A stretch of 49,928 nucleotides of DNA from JAFARZ01 sp035651595. Lineage in GTDB: Bacteria > Actinomycetota > Actinomycetes > Streptosporangiales > Streptosporangiaceae. Numbering within the stretch: the first letter of the stretch is position 1; each line of letters starts with the position of its first letter. The position numbers were made by a program, and so were the translations under genes. This document shows positions 42,637 to 49,928 of the stretch, piece after piece. The notes beneath the pieces are model-generated. The model saw only the letters and a program-made list of their open reading frames with translations, did no database searches and was not told the DNA's origin. Where the stretch lies: positions 1-49,928 of the forward strand of contig DASRFJ010000027.1 of the NCBI GenBank assembly GCA_035651595.1, in the 5' to 3' direction.

Positions 42637-43488
42637 TTAGCCCTTCCGGTTTGCCGCGGGGGCCCGGGGGGACGGCTCCCCCCGGTTTGCCGCGGGGGTC
42701 CGGGGGGACGGCTCCCCCCGGTTGACCGCGGGGGTCCGGGGGGACGGCTCCCCCCGGTTAAGAAACGCATCGAAGTGGGCCCGCGCGACCGGCGAGGCGA
42801 ACAGCCGTGCGGACAGGTCACCCATGGCGGTCCCGTCAGAATCCAGGGCCGCGAGCCGGTCCCGCGTGGTCAGCGGCCGGGTCTCCCGCAGGCCTTGCCG
42901 GTCGGCCCGGCGCAGACCGTCGAGCACGGGCGCCACGTCATCTCCGACAGCGGTGATCAAGCCGATCTCCGCGGCCACGTCGGCGGCGAAGGTCTCGCCG
43001 GTGAGGAAGTACCGCGATATACCCCGGGCGGTGAGCAAGGACCGCAGCGGCAGCGAGATCACCGCGGGCGCCAGCCCGAGCCGGACCTCGGTGAACGCGA
43101 ACGTCGAGCGAGCCGAGGCCAGCACGACGTCGCACGCGCCGAGCACCCCGAGGCCGCCCGCCCGCACCGCGCCGTCCACCCGGGCGACGACCGGGATCGG
43201 CAGCGTCAGCACCTGCCGGAACAGCGAAAGCATGTCCGCGGTCCCAGAACCAGGGCCAAGACCAGAACCATGACCGGAACGCATCTCGCTCAGGTCGGCG
43301 CCGCTGCAGAACGCGGGACCGGTGTGCGTGAGCAGCACGGCGTGGGCGGTTTCGTCAAGACCCGCCGCATCCAGCGCGGCACGCAACTGCGCGACCAGGA
43401 CCCGGGACAGTGCGTTCCGGTTCGCCGGCGAGTCGAGCGTGACGGTCACGACGCGGTCGGACGATTCGTAGCGAACGAGATCTGGCAT
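42637..43488 (-). CDS. Enoyl-CoA hydratase/isomerase family protein with repetitive C-terminus
   Basis: A 283-residue crotonase-fold enzyme. The oxyanion-hole and active-site parts are PAFCSGADLSEM, ARVDGAVRAGGLGVLGACDVVLAS and FAFTEVRLGLAPAVISLPL. In the Atu/Liu pathways this step hydrates the carboxylated glutaconyl-type CoA (compare AtuE). ATG at 43488 shares one base with the dehydrogenase stop. The last 40 residues are three 12-residue repeats (NRGEPSPRTPAA type) encoded by three 36-bp hairpin repeats at 42652-42759, not part of the crotonase fold. Confidence 0.88.
   Translation of the reverse strand: MPDLVRYESSDRVVTVTLDSPANRNALSRVLVAQLRAALDAAGLDETAHAVLLTHTGPAFCSGADLSEMRSGHGSGLGPGSGTADMLSLFRQVLTLPIPVVARVDGAVRAGGLGVLGACDVVLASARSTFAFTEVRLGLAPAVISLPLRSLLTARGISRYFLTGETFAADVAAEIGLITAVGDDVAPVLDGLRRADRQGLRETRPLTTRDRLAALDSDGTAMGDLSARLFASPVARAHFDAFLNRGEPSPRTPAVNRGEPSPRTPAANRGEPSPRAPAANRKG
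42652..42759. repeat. Three tandem 36-bp hairpin-forming repeats
   Basis: Each 36-bp unit contains a perfect 9-bp stem (CCGGGGGGA and TCCCCCCGG) with a 4-nt loop. All three are in frame at the end of the enoyl-CoA hydratase gene, just before the acyl-CoA ligase start. The units differ at only a few bases. Confidence 0.85.
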
Positions 43489-44642
43489 CAGTACGACTTT
43501 GGCAGGCCGAGCGAATGCTGGGCGACGAAGTTCAGGATCATTTCCCGGCTGACCGGCGCGACGCGGGCGACCCGGGCCGCGCCGAGCAGCATGGCCAGGC
43601 CGTAGCCGGCCGCGAGCCCGTTGCCGCCGTGGCACTGAATGGCCTGGTCCAGCGCGCGGATGCTGGCCTCCGCCGCGGCGTACTTGGCCATGTTGGCTGC
43701 CTCACCCGCCGCCTTGTCCGAACCCTCGTCGTACAGCGTGGCGGCCTTGGCGAGCATGAGCCGGCTGAGCTCCACCTCGATGTGGCACTGGGCGAGCGGA
43801 TGGGCCAGGCCCTGGTGGGCGCCGATCGGCACCCCCCACACCTCACGTTCCAGCAGGTAGCGCCGTGCCTTGCCGATCGCGAACCGGCCGGTACCCGCGG
43901 CGAGCGCGGCACCCATTATCCGCTCCGGGTTGAGGCCGGCGAACAGTGCCTCCAGCGGCGCGTCGTCCCCGCCGACCAGCGCCCCCGCGGGCAGCCGGAC
44001 GTCGTCGAAGAACAGCTGGCACTGCCGTTCGCTCTCCACGATGTCCATCTCGATCGGCTGATAGGTGAACCCCGCGGTCTCCCGCGGCAGCAGGAACATG
44101 GCGGGGCGCAGCCGCTGCTGGCCAACGGCGATCCGGCCGACCACCAGCACCGCGTCCGCGTTGGTCACCCCGGTCACGAACGTCTTCTGCCCGCTCAGGA
44201 TCCAGTCCGAGCCGTCCCGGCGGGCCACCGTCGACAACCGGTGCGAGTTGCTCCCCGCATCCGGCTCGGTGATGCCGAACGCAACGACCGTGTCACCCGA
44301 AGCGATGCCCGGCAGCCAGTCGCGTCGCTGCTCCAGAGTCCCGTAGCGGGCGAGCACCGTGCCCACGATGGCCGGCGAGACGACCATCATGATCAGCGGC
44401 GCGCCCTCGGCGCTGGCCTCCTCGAGCACGAGCGCGAGTTCGTAGATGCCGGCGCCACCGCCGCCGTACTCCTCGGGCAGGTTGACGCCGAGGAACCCGG
44501 CCGCGCCCATCTCCTGCCACAGTTCGGTCAGCGGCACGCCGCGCCGGGCGTGCTCGGTGACGTAGTCGATGCCGAACTTCTTCGCCACCTGCCGCACCGA
44601 TTCGCGCAGCGCCTGCCGTTCCGCCGATTCGGTAAAGCTCAT
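43488..44642 (-). CDS. Acyl-CoA dehydrogenase
   Basis: A 384-residue FAD enzyme. Motifs are GVNLPEEYGGGGAGIYELALVLEE, FGITEPDAGSNSHRLSTVA for FAD/substrate binding, SGQKTFVTGVTNADAVLVVG and IQCHGGNGLAAGYGLAMLLGAARV. The usual IYEGT catalytic-Glu motif is replaced by VAPVSREM, so the base probably comes from another helix, as in isovaleryl-CoA and long-chain dehydrogenases. ATG at 44642 overlaps the carboxylase alpha stop by ATGA. In the Atu/Liu scheme it would act on citronellyl-CoA or a branched acyl-CoA before carboxylation; the exact substrate is open. Confidence 0.9.
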   Translation of the reverse strand: MSFTESAERQALRESVRQVAKKFGIDYVTEHARRGVPLTELWQEMGAAGFLGVNLPEEYGGGGAGIYELALVLEEASAEGAPLIMMVVSPAIVGTVLARYGTLEQRRDWLPGIASGDTVVAFGITEPDAGSNSHRLSTVARRDGSDWILSGQKTFVTGVTNADAVLVVGRIAVGQQRLRPAMFLLPRETAGFTYQPIEMDIVESERQCQLFFDDVRLPAGALVGGDDAPLEALFAGLNPERIMGAALAAGTGRFAIGKARRYLLEREVWGVPIGAHQGLAHPLAQCHIEVELSRLMLAKAATLYDEGSDKAAGEAANMAKYAAAEASIRALDQAIQCHGGNGLAAGYGLAMLLGAARVARVAPVSREMILNFVAQHSLGLPKSY

Positions 44643-46695
44643 TGGATCACCACCAGTGTCACGCCGACGTCAACCGTGCCGCCGGCCTCGACGGGAAGCG
44701 ACTCGACCCGGCCGGCCCGGTCGGCGCGCACCACGTGCTGCATCTTCATCGCCTCGATGACCAGCAGTTCCTGACCGGCCTCGACGACGTCGCCGACGGC
44801 GACGCGCAGCGCGGTGATCGTGCCGGGCAGCGGCGCGCGCAGCGATCCCGCCGCGGCGGGATCGGCCGGCTCGGCGAACCGGGGGATCTCGGTGAACACG
44901 ACGGACCCGGCGTCGCCGTCCACGAACACCCGGTCGTCGCCCGGGTACCGCGCGACGTGCCACCGCCGCAGCACGCCGTCGGCCTCCAGCAGCACCAGGT
45001 CCGGCGTCGCCGACAGCACGGCCGCGCCCTCGACGCGCACGCCGTCCCGTCCGAACCGGTACTCGACCGCGTGCTCGCCGCCCGGCCCGGCAAGAACCGT
45101 CCGCTGCGGGCTGGCGGGCCCGTTCCGCCAGCCACTCGGCACCTCGCGCAGCACGCCGGCGACGGCCCGCCGCCGCGCCGCGTCCGCCAGCGCGGCCGCG
45201 ATCGCCGCCAGCCGCTCGTCCTCAGGACTCAGCAGCGGCCCGGTCAGGTCGTGACGCTCCAGGAACCCTGTGTCTGTGGCACCATCCCCGAACTCGGGCG
45301 ACCGCAGCACGCGGACGAGCAGGTCACGGTTGGTGAGCGGCCCGTGGATCCGGGCGCGTGTCAAAGTGCGCGCCAGCACCGCGGCGGCCTCGGCACGCGT
45401 CGGCGCCCACGCGATCACCTTGGCCAGCATCGGGTCGTAGTGCACCCCGATCACGGCACCGTCCTCGACCCCGGCGTCCAGCCGGGTACCGCGCGCCGTG
45501 ACGTCGAGCACCGGCGCGGCGAACGAGGGCTGACTGGCCGCAATCTCGAACCTGTACAGCACACCGGTCGACGGCCGCCAGTCCGCCGCCGGGTCCTCCG
45601 CGTACAGCCGCGCCTCGACCGCGGCGCCCCGGGTCGCCGGCGCCGACGTCGGCAGCCGCCCGCCGGAAGCGACGAGCAACTGCGATTCGACCAGGTCGAG
45701 CCCGGTCACGCACTCGGTCACCGGATGCTCGACCTGGAGGCGGGTGTTCATTTCCAGGAACCAGAACCGCCCGTCGGGCACCGCCAGGAACTCCACCGTG
45801 CCCGCGCCCCTGTAGCCGACCGCACGCGCGATCGCGGCCGAGGCCGCAGCCAGCCGATCCCGCAGCCCGGCCGTTCGCGAGACCAGCGGCGACGGCGACT
45901 CCTCGGCGACCTTCTGATGCCGCCGCTGGATCGAGCACTCCCGCTCGCCGAGCGCCAGCACCGTCCCGTGCACGTCCGCCATCACCTGCACCTCGACGTG
46001 GTGCCCGCGCTCGACGTAGGGCTCGATAAAAACAGCTGAATTACCGAACGAAGCTTCTGCTTCGGACTCGGCAACCTTGATCTCACCAGCGAGGTCGGCG
46101 AGAACGCGGACGATGCGCATGCCCCGCCCGCCGCCGCCGGCCGACGCCTTGACGAGCACGGGCAGGTCGGCCTCGGTGACGGCGTCCGGTTCCAGCGAAC
46201 TGAGCACCGGCACGCCGGCCGCCGTGGCCAGCCGCTTCGCCTCGATCTTGTCGCCCATCAGGTCGATGGCCTCCGGGGAGGGCCCGATCCAGGTCAGGCC
46301 GGCGTCCAGCACCGCGCGGGCGAACCCGGCGTTCTCGGACAGGAAGCCGTAGCCGGGATGCACCGCGTCGGCGCCGGCCCGCAACGCGGCCGCCACCAGC
46401 AGGTCCGCCCGCAGATAGGTGTCCGCGGCGGCGGCCCCAGGCAGCCGGATCGCGGTGCCGGCCTCGTGGACGTGCGGGGCGTCCAGGTCGGGGTCGGCGC
46501 AGACGGCCACCGTGTCCAGCCCCAGCCGGTGGCAGGTGGCGATCACCCGCCGCGCGATCTCGCCGCGATTCGCGATAAGTATCCTGCTTATTTGTGACCT
46601 CGCGGGCGGGGCGCTTTGAGGCGTCGCCTTCCCTCCTCGCTCGTCGCTGCGCTCCTCGCTCGTCGGTCCAGGCAACGCCGCGCCCCTGGCTTCGG

Positions 46696-46699
<4 letters not shown>
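44639..46699 (-). CDS. Acyl-CoA carboxylase alpha subunit (biotin carboxylase + BCCP)
   Basis: A 686-residue biotin-dependent carboxylase subunit. The biotin carboxylase domain begins ISRILIANRGEIARRVI and contains VKASAGGGGRGMRIV (ATP grasp), ERECSIQRRHQKVAEE and FLEMNTRLQVEHPVTE. The C-terminal BCCP domain has LLVIEAMKMQHVV with the biotinylated Lys. There is no ATG/GTG close to the first domain residue. The only plausible start is GTG at 46699, overlapping the beta-subunit stop (GTGA). This makes the first 35 or so residues a translation of a repeat hairpin (46608-46686). Together with the beta subunit it would form a methylcrotonyl-/geranyl-CoA carboxylase-type enzyme. Confidence 0.9.
46608..46686 (-). 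repeat. Covarying intercistronic hairpin element, copy 2
   Basis: Outer arm GGGGCGC, the TTTGA bulge and GCGCCCC are identical to copy 1 (14259-14338). The inner stem is GGCGTCGCCT/AGGCAACGCC instead of GGTACTGCCT/AGGCAGTACC. The single mismatch becomes a G-U pair in minus-strand RNA, the strand transcribed here. It lies between carboxylase beta and alpha and inside the only usable alpha reading frame. Confidence 0.65.
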
Positions 46700-48284
<1,585 letters not shown>

Positions 48285-48288
<4 letters not shown>

Positions 48289-49928
48289 AGCAGTTCCTCG
48301 GGGATGTCGGCGAACCGGCTGCGGAGAAGTTCGCCGAGGGCCTTGGCTTGCGGGTCGAAGCGCGCGTGGTAGGCGACGCCTTCGCCGAGCAGGCCGCGGA
48401 CCACGACGTTGACCGCGCGGAGGTTCGGCAGGAGGTGGCGTTCCAGGTCGAGGCCGGCGGTCTCCGGGAGCAGTTCGCGCACCCGGTCTAGCGTGAGGAA
48501 CTCCGCGAGCCAGGGCCACGCGCGGTCCTCGGCCACCCAGACGCCGAGGTTGGCATCGCCGCCCTTGTCCCCGCTGCGCGCGGCGATCACCCGGCCCAGA
48601 GGTGAGCGGCGGGTACCGCCTCGTCGTTCCGGGATAAAAGCCGGCTCGGGCACCGGGGCCAGCGCCTGAGCGGCGGGAACCGCGCGCGGCGAGTGGCGCA
48701 GCTCGATCCGGCGGCCGTCGGGCAGCACGGCGATGTGCGGGACCTCGCCGGCGGGCACATACGCCGGCCGGAACACGCCGTACGGCGCGGCGGCGCCGGG
48801 CGGCGCGGTGAGGTGGAATCCCGGGTAGCTGCCCAGGGCGATGTGCACCGCCGCGTCGGAGAAGCGGCGGCCGACGACGTCCGGGTCCGCGTCGCGGGCC
48901 ACGCAGTGCAGCAGGGCGCTCGCCGTCTCGGTCGTGCTGGCGTCCTCGTGGTCGGTGCGGGCCAGCGTCCAGGTGTGGTCACCGGGCAGCTGGCGCTTGA
49001 CCAGCTCGGCCTTCGCCTCAATGTCGAGGCCGGTGAGCACGAACGTGACCTCGTTGCGGTAGCCGCCGAGCGCGGTGACGCCGACCTTGAGTGTGTCCGG
49101 CGGCGGCTCGCCGCGGACGCTGGTGATGCGCACCCGGTCGGTTCCGTCCGGTTCGAGCTCGATGGAGTCGAGCCGGAGCACCGCGTCCGGGCCGGCGTAG
49201 CGGGCGCCGGTCACCTCGTAGAGGAGCTGGGCGGTGACCGTGCCGGTCGTCACCGCGCCGCCGGTGCTGTCCGGCTTGGTGATCACGGACGAGCCGTCGG
49301 CGTGCACCTCGGCCACCGGGAAGCCAGGGTGGTCGAGGTCCTTGATCGTGCGGAAGAACGCGTAGTTGCCGCCGGTCGCCTGGGTGCCGCACTCGATGAC
49401 GTGCCCGGCGGCCATGGCGCCGGCGATCTCGTCGAGGTCGCCAGGTCCCCAGCCGTAGTGGGCCGCGGCGGCCCCGACGACGAGGGACGCGTCGGTGACC
49501 CGGCCGGTGATCACCACGTCGGCTCCGGCCTTGAGGCACTCCGCGATGCCGAACGCGCCCAGGTATGCGTTCGCGGCGAGCGGCTTGCCCAAGCCGAATT
49601 CGGCGGCGCGGCGGGTCAGGTCGTCGCCCTCGACGTATCCGATCTTGACGGGCCGCGGGCTGAATTCACGGAGCCGGGCGGCGAGGCCGGCGGGGTTGAG
49701 GCCACCGGCGTTGACCACCAGTTTGACGCCGCGCCCGACGGCGAGTTCGGCGCAGTCCGCGAACTGGGCGACGAACGTGCGGGCGTAGCCGAGCGACCGG
49801 TCCTTGGCCTTGTCGCGGGCGAGGATGAGCATGGTCAGCTCGGCCAGGTAGTCGCCGGTGATGACGTCGGCAGCGCCGGCCTCGAGCAGCTCGCGGAACG
49901 CTTCCGGGCGGTCGCCGTAGAAGCCGGA
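48285..49928 (-). CDS. atuA: AtuA-like (DUF1446) protein, 5' end outside window
   Basis: At least 547 residues are present; the frame is open through the window edge, so the N-terminus is missing. Recognisable AtuA-family parts are GYARTFVAQFADCAELAV, VKLVVNAGGLNPAGLA, AYLGAFGIAECLKAGADVVITGRVTDASLV and GRVIAARSGDKGGDANLGVW. AtuA is required for acyclic terpene (citronellol/geraniol) use in Pseudomonas, but its reaction is not established. It heads a chain of overlapping genes (carboxylase beta, alpha, dehydrogenase, hydratase, ligase), a composition close to atuACFDEH. Confidence 0.9.

Overview
This window comes from a very GC-rich actinomycete (Actinomycetota). The signs are the strongly G/C-biased third codon positions, frequent GTG and TTG starts, start/stop overlaps (ATGA, GTGA, TTGA) and families typical of large soil genomes. 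I cannot place the genus from sequence alone. No tRNA, rRNA, CRISPR array or prophage was seen.

Layout. (1) 1-1046: an IS5-family (IS427-like) element whose left end is the first base of the window. (2) 1043-7000: single genes: a TetR repressor with a clear palindromic operator in front of a divergent tautomerase, a Gfo/Idh/MocA oxidoreductase divergent from a large FAD-binding dehydrogenase, a GNAT acetyltransferase, a membrane protein and a YCII protein. (3) 7022-10077: a MacB/FtsX-type ABC permease and ATPase. (4) 10227-25101: the core of the window, an aerobic molybdenum CO dehydrogenase region. A plus-strand operon carries a small unknown gene, a CoxD-like AAA ATPase, a CoxE-like VWA protein and a GIY-YIG-like protein. 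Facing it is a long minus-strand operon: a 90-residue-class unknown, coxM, coxS, coxL, an XdhC-YHS protein, coxG and five small single-TM proteins. A LysR regulator then separates this from a second, divergent coxM-coxS-coxL set. Both CoxL proteins carry the form I active-site loop (AYRCSFR and AYSCSFR) and both operons have the form I order M-S-L. A related palindrome lies upstream of the coxDE operon and upstream of the first coxMSL operon, suggesting shared control.

(5) 25288-35614: an NlpC/P60 cell-wall hydrolase, an MmcQ/YjbR protein, a DHA2-type MFS pump, an ECF sigma factor with a SnoaL-like tail, a large LuxR-ATPase regulator, a questin-oxidase-like protein, a RibD/DHFR-fold reductase with a strong intrinsic terminator, and a DUF222/HNH endonuclease behind an AT-rich promoter region. 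(6) 35767-41151: a TetR-controlled unit (luciferase-like oxidoreductase, M20 amidohydrolase, amidohydrolase, TetR) with a divergent MFS exporter across a perfect TetR operator. (7) 41121-49928: a tightly coupled six-gene catabolic operon resembling the acyclic terpene/leucine (Atu/Liu) type: AtuA-like (cut by the window end), carboxylase beta, carboxylase alpha (BC-BCCP), acyl-CoA dehydrogenase, enoyl-CoA hydratase and acyl-CoA ligase.

The most unusual material is: the five tandem small membrane proteins at the end of the first cox operon; the shared palindromes; coxS of the second set, which lacks a stop codon at the expected place; a probable CTG start for the CoxD-like ATPase; a 62-bp element in two copies 15 kb apart; and an intercistronic hairpin family in two copies with compensatory changes, one of which appears to be translated as the N-terminus of the carboxylase alpha subunit.
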